Assembly: GCF_040802235.1 (NCBI RefSeq)
Contig: NC_133164.1
Span: 109,386,302-109,450,301 of the forward strand
Length of the DNA: 64,000 nt
DNA from: Manis javanica
Taxonomy: Eukaryota > Chordata > Mammalia > Pholidota > Manidae
Direction: 5' to 3'
Part shown: positions 13,026 through 25,100 of the stretch, piece by piece
Numbering within the stretch: position 1 is the stretch's first letter
Layout of the letters: the number at the start of each line of letters is the position of its first letter
Program-made: the position numbers and the translations under genes
The notes under the pieces: model-generated
Database searches by the model: none
The model's input: only the letters and a program-made list of their open reading frames with translations
What the model was told of the DNA's origin: nothing

Positions 13026-14817
13026 AAAAGACTATTTATAAGGAAGAAACAATAGAATATAAAGATCAAGTTGTATGTGGAATGTTCCTTGGCAAACTAA
13101 GGTGTCTCAGAAATGATAGAACTAGTATCAAGATGAATGGGGATTGCATGGGGTCTTCACACACAGATTATTTCCAAACGAGTAAATTTTCTTATGCTAA
13201 TTTTAAAATTAAAATTAAAGCTTGAATTTTGTAAAAAAGCAGAAAATAATACATTTCTAACAACATTGGACAAGTAATTATTGACTCTGACAAGGTCTCA
13301 ATTTGGAGTATAAAGTAGAAGTGTTTTGTTTTGGGTCCTTTGGAGCATATGGGTAATGGAGAATTATACCAAGTAATAGGTGGTAATTATTTTGAAAGAC
13401 AACATAATTAATGCAAACACAGTCAAATGATGAAGGCATGGTGGGCAGACTTCTACTGGTTGCCTTGTCTTCCCTGATCCTGCCCTGTGACTTCCCAAGG
13501 CCAGTTCAACCCGCCCCCAAATACTCCACTGAACTAGGAGTTCAGGGATAAGATGGTCAAGAGAACCTGTAGCACGCACTTGTGTACGTGTCTCATGAAG
13601 CAGCATGTCCCTTAGTTGTCTGACATTTGGAGCTTGAATGAAAGTGGTTACACTACAAGCTGGTGTTATGATGGCTGTGATTCATGTGGCCTCCAAGCTG
13701 GTCCAAACCGCAAGCTAACTCACTGCTGTAATGGCCTAGTATTTCATAGACTTAACCCACCTCCCAAACTCAAATCTATATTGTTGTAATATTGCTGGTA
13801 TTTGGCATATTATATCTATTTTTGCAATTATGTGACAAATGGGTTAATGAAATAAAGTATGGGGTGGGAAGGAGGTACTTACTAGGCTAATAAATTGACT
13901 TCCTAAGTAGAAAAACCTCTTGAGTTATTTTGGAAATACTCAGATCGTTTAAATGTGTATCTGTGAGCCTAAGAAAATATATCTGATAGCAAGAATTTGG
14001 AATTCAGAAAAGAAAACAGTTTTTCTCAAGTTTCTACCTAATACTTAGCTCTTATCAAAGACCAGTTTGGCATATGGATGCCAAGGTTGACATAATAATC
14101 AATTTTATTTTTTCTCTTATTTTCTTTTGGAATGATGCCATTTGCTATAATGAGATGGGGCTGCCTGGAAAAATAGTAAACTTGCTGACCATTCTGTGAA
14201 GCCACGTACTGTGATTTTAAATTTTTATCGTAAAAAGTGTGACGTCGTGTCTAGGGTAAAGGCTCCTTAAAAATTGAATTTGTATCAGAAGAAATGCAGA
14301 AATGTAGCTAATTTACCTCTGTCTCCCTGGATAGGCCTTTTCAGCTTTTAACTCTGTAAATGCTCCTTTTTAAGTCTGTTAGCAAAGCACTTTCATTCAG
14401 ACTGTCAACAGGAGCTTCTGTCTAGGGAAGGTGGTGGGATGTGGGGGGTTGTGTGTTTTTCCTGTTCACCCTAATTTATAGGAAACCCTTTCACAGAAAT
14501 GGTATTTTCCTGTAAAGTGATCAGTCATCTCCCAGGATAATCTTCAGATTACTGAATATACATTTGGCAGTGATCAAGCAGATAAATTGCTGTCAGTCAA
14601 TTGTATGGCAATTGCTTGGGGAAGCAGACTCCTCCTTGCCAGTGTGTCACTGATTTTACATTTTTGTTGATTAAAATGGAGCCAGTATGACTGCTCATCC
14701 ATTACTGTTACAGACACTGCATGTGTCTGTATGCTCTGGTGAAGTAAGTAGGAATCCTTGAGAACTCATGACTTTTGCTATGCTTATAGCATTTCTGAGT
14801 TCTTTTTCAAACTGTTC
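13026..14817. other. intronic sequence, no gene recognised
   Basis: Unremarkable A+T-rich intron with a slightly G+C-richer stretch at 13430-13600. The open frame at 13364-13606 on the minus strand has no support as a gene. Confidence 0.55.
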
Positions 14818-14998
14818 TTAATCTTTGGCCCCTCAATCTGGTTTCTCATCTTAAGAATAGGAATTTTTTCACTATGGGAATTTTTTTCCTTTTTTGTACT
14901 TTTTTCCCCAAAGTTTTCCATGAATAATTTAACTGTAGCTTTCATGTTACTGGCTAAGTATGTTTACATTTGCAAGAGCATCATTTAATAAACTCTGT
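14818..14998 (+). repeat. 181-bp source copy of a local duplication
   Basis: This block is identical over all 181 positions to 15685-15865, in the same orientation and 867 bp apart. Here it is continuous with ordinary flanking intron. At the other site it sits between a target duplication, so this is the likely parent copy. Open frames in both copies translate identically because of the copying, not because they are genes. Confidence 0.95.
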
Positions 14999-15617
14999 GA
15001 TTTTAAAATAAAGAGTAGGAAGGTGTTCAGCCTCCTGTGATGGTAGACTGTCCATGAGCCATACTCCATAGTGACCATTATAAAAATAAAAATCCAGTTG
15101 CATGCCACTCTGGCACACATAAAATCTTTCAGATCTCATAATAGCAGAGCCTCTCTTCATGTAAGCATCCAAAAAGTTTTAGGCCTCAAGGTTGTAAGAG
15201 GGGATTTTTACCAAACTAACTATATTCTAGATGGTATTAAATTTCTAGGAGGTATCTAGTAATTTATACAGTTATAGGATGAAAGAAAACAGGGGAGGAT
15301 CTTGAGAAAGCTGTCTTTGGTAAAATCCTGCCAGTTTCCTCAGAAACACATATTTTACTTTACAAGAGGTTAGGTTCCTCTTCAAAAATGGTTATTCCCT
15401 GGTAGAAACAAGTTTAAGAGTATAAAATTTGTGCTTTTTTTTTTCTTAAAGCATGGTATAAGTGATTACAGAATGTGTAGCACTTATTTCTTTAGGGAAA
15501 AAAAATCTGACTGATAGCCAGAACTACATCCTATTGGAACCAGATCTACCATATACTAAAAGTCCATTCCAAGCATAACTCATTCTGTCTATAATAAACA
15601 CCTCTGGGATTATGTGA

Positions 15618-15939
15618 AATTACAGCTTTCTTCTGAGTCATGGCCATATTATCTGTTTTGGAACCATACCTAGTTCTTCCTGAGTTAATCTTTGGCCCCT
15701 CAATCTGGTTTCTCATCTTAAGAATAGGAATTTTTTCACTATGGGAATTTTTTTCCTTTTTTGTACTTTTTTCCCCAAAGTTTTCCATGAATAATTTAAC
15801 TGTAGCTTTCATGTTACTGGCTAAGTATGTTTACATTTGCAAGAGCATCATTTAATAAACTCTGTTTATTAATTACAGCTTTCTTCTGAGTCATGGCCAT
15901 ATTATCTGTTTTGGAACCATACCTAGTTCTTCCTGAGTT
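15618..15939 (+). repeat. Templated insertion: 69-bp direct repeats flanking a 181-bp copy
   Basis: 15618-15686 and 15871-15939 are identical 69-bp repeats. Between them lies an exact copy (15685-15865) of 14818-14998, overlapping the left repeat by the two bases TT, then five bases (15866-15870). Removing 253 bp restores a single 69-bp segment in simple continuity. There is no poly(A) tail, no transposon terminus and no LTR. The layout fits replication-based template switching or templated break repair. Zero differences in 250 compared bases implies a recent event or an assembly artefact. Confidence 0.93.
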
Positions 15940-16477
15940 CACCCATTTGCTCTTTCCTCCCCTACCTCCAGTCATTCCACTCAGAATCCTGAGATGGACT
16001 CTTCTATGCCAGAAAGTGTTAAAGAATTTCTTCACTTGAGAGTTCATGAGAACTACTAGAATCCCCTTGCATGCTTCTAATTTCTGGTATCGCCCCTACC
16101 TCCCAGCTATACTAAATGTCCAGGTTCAGTCACAGTGTTAGCTGCCTGACTGTGTGTAATATATACACATCTGTGTACGCATCTGTGGATTCCTTTCCCA
16201 AGACGTTATCATGGAAATAGAATCTGGTCTGCAAGTAAAAGGATATTTTGACCAATAAGCCGCACATATAGAGACTTGGATCCACAGGGCAGGCAGCTAG
16301 AATTAATACAAATTTCGTAGCTGGGCCACTTGCTGCTTTTGAGGCTTAATGATTTTTCAAATGAAAGAATAGAGCAAGACATTGAGAGGACTGCCAGAAG
16401 GGATTGGAGCATCAGCATGCCCCACTAAGTAATATGAGTCCAGAAGCATCTAATAAGGGCTGACTGATCCCTTCCCA
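15940..16477. other. intronic sequence, nothing recognised
   Basis: No gene or recognisable repeat. Confidence 0.55.
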
Positions 16478-16590
16478 CTCTCATTCATTCATCCATGTAG
16501 TAAACATTTGTTGTAATACAAGTTGAATTGAGAATCTGTTTCTGCTTTTACTTAAGGAGCTGGTAGTCTACCATCTACACTGCATGAGAG
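16478..16590 (-). repeat. L2 LINE 3' tail (antisense)
   Basis: 'tctcattcattcatcc…gtaaacatttgttg' followed by 'aaggagctggtagtctacc' matches the reversed L2 3' end. A 13-base T run lies just downstream at 16604-16616. Confidence 0.55.
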
Positions 16591-16616
16591 CTGATCGCTA
16601 CCCTTTTTTTTTTTTT

Positions 16617-19600
16617 GTGAATCAAAATAAAAGGAATGATTAGGTTACCTTTATGCATTTACTTAGAGATGAAATATGGTTTCTTCTCTTAAATTCCAGA
16701 GCTTTGAAAGAGATTTCTTTACAGGTTCTGTTCCCAAATTACTGAAAACATTTAAAAATTAAATTTTCAAAAAAATTAAAATGTTATTTTTGGCAAATTG
16801 GTTTACTAGAGAGATTAAATTCCTTAATTTGGAAATGTAAAATTTATAGTAGTTTTGACAACTAGATGCAACCAAAAATATATAAGCTAAGGTATACATA
16901 AAATAAGGTTACTTGATAGATTAATAAATCATGTAAAATTACATGAGATGGTAAAAATTTTGTTTTCCTTCCAGAACTTTGAGGCAATTGGACCAATAGG
17001 AAGGAAAACCCCTAAGGGAATTAGAAATTCCTAGAACTATTCAGAAGGAGACAGGAAAAGACCTCATTTCTTCCTTGTGATATGTCAACCAGTTCAAAAT
17101 GGTCCTTAAAATCTAGGGCTTCCGCCCACAGCAGAATGTTCTATAGATATAATCTTTATTCTCTGCAGCCTTACAATGGTCATGTAAGCATTTTAATTTT
17201 AAAAGCTTCTTTAATATTTCACTTGAGGGCTAGAAAAGAATATGTAATGTTCTATAAAAATTGCCTGCAATTAGTCTACAAAAAGAAACTGGATCTTCTC
17301 TATACCTAATACAGAAAGAATCACATTTCTTAACCATAAACAATGTTGTACAAGTTTAATATTAATGAAATCATGCTGTGTAAATCCTTAATTGCCTGAG
17401 TGTTTTATAAGAAACTGTGACTTGCATAAGACCTTAAAAAAATCAGATTCAAAAGAAACCTGGATTAAAACAATGAACTATTCTAGAGGAAAGGAAGCAA
17501 TTACTTCTCAGAAACAACATATATCCTTCTCCAAGGTCTCTGACAGTGTTCTCAAGTATGATTTGATCAATAACCTCACAGTAGTGGCAGATATAGAAAG
17601 GAATAAATGTTTACCACACTTGTAAACATCTGAGGCAAAGCTGAAGTATTTGCTGAAAAGACAACATCCATTCTTGAATCTCCCCATGGGTCAGGTGTAG
17701 GGGGTGGGCATTTACTATTAAATCTGTATGGTTGAGTATTAATGACCAAAGCTGGAATTTCAACTAGCAGTTCATTTTTGTTACAAATGTGTTCCCTGGT
17801 GAAGTGAAAACTGGGAGTCTCACTGAGCTGTCCAAACAGTGTCCCCTTCCATAGGGATGGATAGCCCTGACTCTGGAAACTGGAGGGAGCTGGGAGAAGT
17901 TGCTCTTTTGTGGCTCTTTAAAAACAAACAAACAAACATAATCAAGCCTTTAAAAATCATTCCACTCCTGCAAAATATATTTCTTACTTGATTTATCTTG
18001 GGATATTTTTTGGCACTTGGACTGATCTCTAGAGTTCAACTTTTTCAGAAAAGTGATGACAAAATGAATTATTTAGATCATAAGCAGATGAGCAAATTGC
18101 TGCTGCTACTGCTGCTGGGGGATGTGCAGTGTTTCCAGCAGGAGCCAGGAGAGCTGGGGGAGGAAATCCGCCCTCCACATTTTCAGTTTGTTCTTTCATT
18201 CAGCCATGTGCCCTCTAATTAAATAATAAATATGGGTATGGTCTGTGTTTAAAACTTCCTTTCCTCTTAGTTCTAGTTGTAAAGAAGCGATTTTTCCTGA
18301 TCATCTTTACAGCAAGGATGAAGAGCAGGGGAGAAAGGCCTCCTTCTTATTACTGTGCTGCTTTCCCTGGGGTAAAAAAAGGAATGAAGACAAATCAGAT
18401 GTCCGTTTGGGCATCGTGAGTCTTCGAAAGCCTGAGCAGGAGAGCGCCGAGGTCACAGGGCATTTCTGACAAGCACAGCTCGATGTCCAGAAGCCGCAGT
18501 ATTTAGGCAGTGAGGACCCGTGTGTGCCAGGCTGCCGTGCTTCTCCCTGCGCCACCAGCCCTCTGGGAGATGGGGCTCTCAGGAGCTGTGCGCATGCCCA
18601 GAACTCTTGCACTGGGCCTTGGGGAGGCAGAGGTCAAGTGCTGCTTCTCTCCACACATATATTTTACACTCGATTGTAGGCATAATGCCAGTTTTTTATG
18701 GGTTCTATTTAATAAAATTGGGCTGGAGTGGACTCTTAATACATGGATGTAGGGGCATACTGTATGTGGGACAAAATGATCTACAGGGAAAGAGTTGAAT
18801 TCTATCAGCATACTTGAACCAATGTGGCCTTTAGTGGCTTTGAATTTAATCATTTAACTTAATACTTTACTAACACTGTTTGCTTTTGTAATCCCTCCCA
18901 TACAGAAGTCTATTAAGGAATGATGATTTGAAGCTGGGAAGTCCATTGTAATGAGTGAGTTAGTCATCAAATGATACAATAAAGTGAAACATTTTTATAA
19001 AATGTCATTATTAAAAGCAAGTCACTAAAAAGGAAAATCCACTAAGCTCTGCACATAGAAAAATCATGCTTTTAGTCCAAAAAATGACCTATTTTATGGA
19101 CTTGAATGTGACTTAGATTCCTGTTCACCCAAAGACTGTGTTCTGCTTATAAATTAAGAAAGTATTTTTTAAAATTTTAGAAATATTGTTTGAGAAATTG
19201 CAGGACTTGCTCGTGATTGTTCAAAGTTCTTCATAGTAAATTTATAGTACTTAATATCAGATGAAAATAATCTTTTAGCAACACTATCCCAACCTAGTAC
19301 TAGAATGAATAATGTGTCACATAGAAAGTATGATAATTTACCCCCTGATTTCAAACATCTGGGAATGGCCTCTGCATCAAGAAGTCAGAGTTATGAGAAT
19401 GTTTATGGAGTCTTATGTTAGAAAACACAGCACAAAAAGTTTACAGAGAATGTCAGTGCGATATAATCCTGCCCTGACAGTGCAGTCCTTTAATGTGAGG
19501 CTCCACAACCAAGAATAGCAGAGTTCTAAATCTCTCCATATATCTACAACACCTGTCTTTGTATCGTGTGTATTGAAAGAAACCTAGTGAAGAATTTAGG

Positions 19601-21689
19601 ACTGGGAAACTGTTTTTGAATACAGAAATGTAGAAAAGTTAAAATCAAGGGGTAGGTGGAGATGATGGAGATAAATAGTTTAGAAATAAGTAAATATTAG
19701 GAAATAATGTATATGAAATAGTAATAATGGTTTGTATATTAAACCTCCATTGTGCAAAAAGAGCAATCCACAGAACTCTTTCAAACCACTTGCTCTGAGA
19801 GGACTAAAATAATAGGAAAGGAAAAATAAGAATTATTTTTCAACCTTTCGTCATGAGGTCAGGCCCTTTATTAGTCTGGGGCATCCAAGTCCTTGAAAAA
19901 TATCTAGCAAAAAAGGTTCAGCAAAAGAAAAGAAAAATGTAGGTCAGGAAAAAAAATGGAAAAGAAAGCTTAACTATAACAGTTTTCTTTGTGTTGACAG
20001 CTAAGAAGAGATAGAAATACATTATGGTGGAGAAAACAGCCAAGGAAAAATAACCAAGTCTAATGAGGAGAACTTAATGCTTTTACACTATCATCGTATA
20101 AATAATAAATTTAACAATACAAAGGGATAGAAGGGAAAATGGCAAGAAAATTGGAGACCTATAGACAACTACCTAACTAGGGCAGAAGCAGGAGTCCAGA
20201 AACCCTTTCCAGAGAACGAACCACTCCTTAGCCTTGCCAACATGGTGCCGCCCTGACCAGAAAGGATTGCTGCCCTCTGGCCCTGTGAGCTGCTGTCTCT
20301 GGCCTTGGCAAAATTCCCTTTACTGCAGTAATGTTCGGGGCAGAATTCACTGAGGAGGGTCCTGTACTCTGGCCCTGGAATGACACTGCAGCTGGCTAGC
20401 AGACCACAGCTTCCTGTGCTTGGGAACAGTCTCCACATGAAGAATTGGGAGTAGCAAAATATAGAAAAGAGTCATACATTAGGAGATACAGGATGGAAAC
20501 GTCTAGAGGGACTGTCAGTACACTAAAACCCTGCCAGTGTAATCCTTTAGTTTATAAAGTAATGTTCAAGTGATTTATTAAAATTTGTATTTAATTAACT
20601 AGAATTACATTCATATTTTTAAAAGCCTTTCATAAAGCAGAATCTATTCAGTGGCCAAGGAGAAGAGAAGGCTTAATGAATAGTATTCTAGCTCTTTTTC
20701 CATATCTGATTTCACTGATCCTATATTATTTAATTTCCTGTTTTTCTTAATAAAGTGTGAACTGAGGAAGATACAAAAATACTGATTTGTTTTCTTCCTT
20801 CACTGAATAATATTTTTGTTTTTTCATGTCTCATTGGGTGTTATTTTAATTATATGCACCATATTCTGTAGACAATTTTGTTTTTCTAGTAGGCCCTAAT
20901 CATTTTGTTTTTTAGTGATTTTGTGACATTCCTCTTTGAAGGAGGATTAGTTTGTTGAAAATTAATAAACTCTAACAGGAGCTCCTGAACTGTATCATGC
21001 TCACGAGTCTGCAAGGAAGTGGAGAGCTCTTTCAGAACTGCATAGTGACCCGTACATATAAAGTGTGTAACTTATTATGTTCCTATAGCTTGATTGTTCT
21101 TGTGGAAAATGTTAAAAGTTTCCCTCATGTAAAAGCTAGACTGTCAGTGTTAATACTATGTCATTTATTAAATATAAATCTTAATGAGTTTCGTGCATAG
21201 AATCGTGTGGAAGTTTGTATTTGCAGGTTCTAGAACTTCTAAAATACTCTTGTAAGTCCTTTATGTTTTGAATGAATATAAGTATTTGTGGACAATAGCA
21301 GGTGGAAATTTAGATGTAGGACTTTAAAACAAAGAAGGATGGTTTGGACCAGCAATCCTGAATCAATAGCTAGAATTAGAAATTAAGCAGAAATGTAGAG
21401 CTTATATTAAAAGGAAGAGATGTTACTTGTGCCATGCACAGACCTACTAGGGAGGGATGAAGAAGAATGCAAGTTAGAGCTCACCTCTAGGAGATGTACA
21501 GGAAAGGTATCCCTACTGAGAACTGGTAGGTCGTGGTTTAAGTTCCTCAAGGGAAATTGAGTCTTTTTCCATGGAGACCTAATGAAAGCCTAGAAAATGT
21601 GTTCTGGGGAAAACAGCCTCATGCTGTAAGTAGCCTTTTGCATGTCCATTTCTCAGCTCTTCCAGGCAGTTACAACAAAAGCATCAGTT
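16617..21689. other. intronic sequence, no gene recognised
   Basis: Mostly A+T-rich. A small CTG-rich run lies at 18099-18118. G+C-richer islands occur at about 18,400-18,650 and 20,170-20,430; neither has splice sites plus a convincing frame. The overlapping open frames at 18,300-18,850 on both strands are typical of a G+C-rich patch rather than coding sequence. Confidence 0.5.
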
Positions 21690-22015
21690 GTCACACAGCC
21701 CACTCTCTCCTGATATATCTATTTCTATATCTATACATATTTGTAAGTATTTAACAAAGTATAATCTATATGTAATAAATTCACCCACCCTAAGTGCACA
21801 TGTGGTGAGTGATAGCAGATGTGTACAGGCTTGTCACCATCAAGGTGAGAGCACGGCCATCTGCCCAAAGGCTCCCTTCTGCTGCTTTGCACTCCGTCCT
21901 CTCCTGGCCTCCACTGATCTCTCTGTCACGGTAGTTTTGCCTCACTAAGAATTTCTTATGAGTGAAATCATCAGGATGTGTTTTTTTTAATCTGGCTTAT
22001 TTCACGTAGCATCAT
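21690..22015 (-). repeat. L1 LINE 3' UTR fragment (antisense, L1MB-like)
   Basis: The order 'ttcaccca… gtgcacatgtggtgagtg… catcaaggtgagagca… cctggcctccactgatctct… agtgaaatcatcaggatgtg… tctggcttatttcacgtagc' follows the reverse complement of a mammalian L1 3' UTR. It is diverged. Confidence 0.65.
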
Positions 22016-22164
22016 ATTTATGTCTGTCTACCTGACTCTGTTTTCAATCTGTTCCCTCACAATCTAATTCTAAACTTCTCAGTACAGAATCCTAGCTAAA
22101 AAAAAAAAACAAACCTTTCTATACTGGAACATAAATTGTTTAGCCACACTAACTAAAGGAAATC

Positions 22165-22183
22165 CACCACCACCACCACCACC
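22165..22183. repeat. (CAC)n short tandem repeat
   Basis: About six CAC/ACC units at the end of an A-rich stretch. Confidence 0.9.
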
Positions 22184-25100
22184 CAGAACAAAAAACCAAC
22201 ACAATCATTGGAATAGTTACAATTTTTGGCCTTTATTTTCTATATCCTTCTATTAGTCACTGGGATTGTTCTTCCCCTTTGTCTTCTCCTTCCTAAGGTG
22301 CTTTCTAGTATCTGTATTTTTTAAATGAAAGGAAAAATTGCTTTTGTTTTCAGCATTTGGTGGTTATTTCACATCTCTTGTAATAATACACTGTGCCCTG
22401 AGGTGTCTTAAATCATGACTAGAAATCAGTGGGTCAGAAAATCCTTATATGAAAAAATTAATTAAATATAACATAAACTTATATGTGACTGTTCTATAAT
22501 TTTCTTTACAGATATGAATATACTTCTAGCACAAGTTCATTACCTAAGCAGTGTTTTGCTTCCTAGAAAAATGTAAGCTGTGTACTGAGACTAATTATCA
22601 TAAAAATATAGGACAGGAGTCAGGTATTCCCATAGTCAGACTTCAGCTAGATGCTTTTTAAAAAAGTATCCAAGAATGTTTTCTACATTTTATCTCTAAG
22701 TTCAGCATTTATCTGCATCCTATACCCCATTTATTTAATTAGAAAAATAGATCGGATAGGATATAAGAAGTTATTTTATGAGCAAAAAGTATCCTAAGTT
22801 TCTGAAAGATTTCTTCCCACCAATGGAATAGACTAATAAAGTGAGATAACTTGTTGGCTGTCACATTTAGCAATATAGTATAATATAGTATTTAGAATAT
22901 ATAACCATACCTTTTACAAACATGTATAAAATATCCTGTAACACTTGAGTGGTTGCAGCTGTCATCTCATTTTTTCTGGATTAAGTTTGGTCAAGAAAGA
23001 AGCTGCCTCATTTTCTAGTTGTCATTTGCCCAGGAAGTAAAAGCAAATTGTAATGAGGGAATCACAGCAGGAGAACCTGCTAACAAATGAGAGGCATATA
23101 TTGACTGGCAGCCAGCATGCCATTTCGGTGATAAATGTATTTTTATACACTGCTGTTCAAGGTCATTCACTGTTGTCCTTGAGTGTGCAGCCATCAAAAA
23201 TCATGCAATTCACATTTTAAGCAGTTCTAATAATCAGTGCAAATATGCCTTACTTAAAAAAGAAAAAAAGGCAGCCATTAATTTTATACATTATATACAC
23301 TAAACGTCTTTACATTTAAGTACGGTTCTTTTTGTTGTTGAAAGCTGACCGGAAATCAAAGAAAATATAAATTTATGAGACAGTTGTGAGGTCCATTTGT
23401 GGTAGATTTATTATATAGAATTCACAGAAGCCAAACTTGGAAGTGGACAAACCTCAGTAATCAGCCCTTCTTTGCGTTGTGGTGCTTCAGTTTTTAAAAA
23501 AGTGCAAACAACTTATAATCCAAGAATTTAAAAGCAGACCATTTTGCTTTTAGATCTACACAAATGCAAAGGAAATGTATTACTAACTTTTTGAACATAT
23601 TAGTTACACTTTAATAAAGTACTCTGCAATTATTCAGAGAAAATGCTATTTATCATTTCTTATTCAGAACTGAACCACACTTACTTAAATATATAATGAC
23701 TAAAACCATGTTGGTATCCAATTTTTAATCTTCATATATAGCAGAAGATAGAGATGCAAATCTGATATTAAATAACTGTATTTTTTAAGTTAAATTATAT
23801 GGAAATGTGATTATTTAGACCATATAATGTCTTCCATATATATTTTTTAAATATTGTTGGGTTTAAATGTCCTCACAATATGTGTTCACAGTTAGGATAT
23901 ATTCACTGAAATTCACAAGCCCTTCCTTCATGGTCTGTCTTCAGCCTAATTCTCTATCTAGCTTATCTCTCTCTACTTCATCCTTTGCACCATAAATCCT
24001 ACTCATTCTGAAGGTTTTTTAGTTCTTCTGACAAAACATGCTCTCTTTCTTCTAGGGCTTTGATTACATTACACCCTCTTTTAGTCTTGCTGTCCCCTAC
24101 TTTACCCCAAAATGTATGCATGCACACACATCACCACCACCATACTACATAATTACTCACAATTATTACACAAAAAAATCCCCAACATCTCCTACAGTAA
24201 TCCCATGATTTAATTTCTACCTGAAGGTATATGTGTAAAGACAGGTAATGAGTGTCTCCCTGGCTTAGGATTTTGGGTGAATCCAGTGTCTAAGGGTTCA
24301 AGAAAGGTAATGTCATACATTCATACATGCTTCCACTGGCCCAGTAACACACACACATATATGTATGCCCCCTATATATCTAAGGATGTTAGAACTTGTA
24401 AGTTTCTGGAACCTGCAGTAGATAATTAGGTTCCTGGTGTCTGACTTGGACCTTGAAATGCTTTTCCCCATCAGAAACTATTATATTTAGTGTTTAGGAA
24501 ATTGAACTGGCACTATAAATTCTGAAACATTAAGAATTCCATAGGCTTTTGAAAGTGGCCTAGAAGTCTAACTGCTGTTTATGGCATTGTTTCAATGGAT
24601 AAATGTGTTCTGAGTTCCAAACAGCTGAATTCCAAACAAACATTAGGACCCCCTGTTTAATGACTGCCTATGTGGAAACACCACAACATCCTGCATGTAA
24701 AGTGTTGCAGGCATGTGATCATAAAAAATTACCAGATCGCATATGGAATAGCATGAAGTGTCTGTCATGAGTATACAGAACTATAAATAGGATGATTTAT
24801 TTCTTATATTTACTATAAAATTATCAAGAAGTTAAAAAACACAGTTGTTATAATACTGATCTTTTTAAACCTTTTATGTATCATTTGCTCCTCTGTGAGC
24901 TCTGACTCTGGGCTCTGACTCTCATATGACATTGGGGCCTGCCTTTTTCATATGTTAAACAGGAAGTATGAACCATAATTCTCAATAAATTTTAAACTAT
25001 CCAAAGACCCAGTAATGGTATTTTCTGTTCTGTATTAACTCATACTGCAGTGTGAAATTTGCAGTGGTTTTAAGGTTTATTCATTGTTTGCCTCATAGTT

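Noticed and set aside
14758..15855. Two open frames (14758-14988, 15640-15855) with identical C-terminal 56 residues, suggesting a duplicated small gene
   Set aside because: The identity comes from the non-coding 181-bp duplication; the frames have different starts and no coding features.
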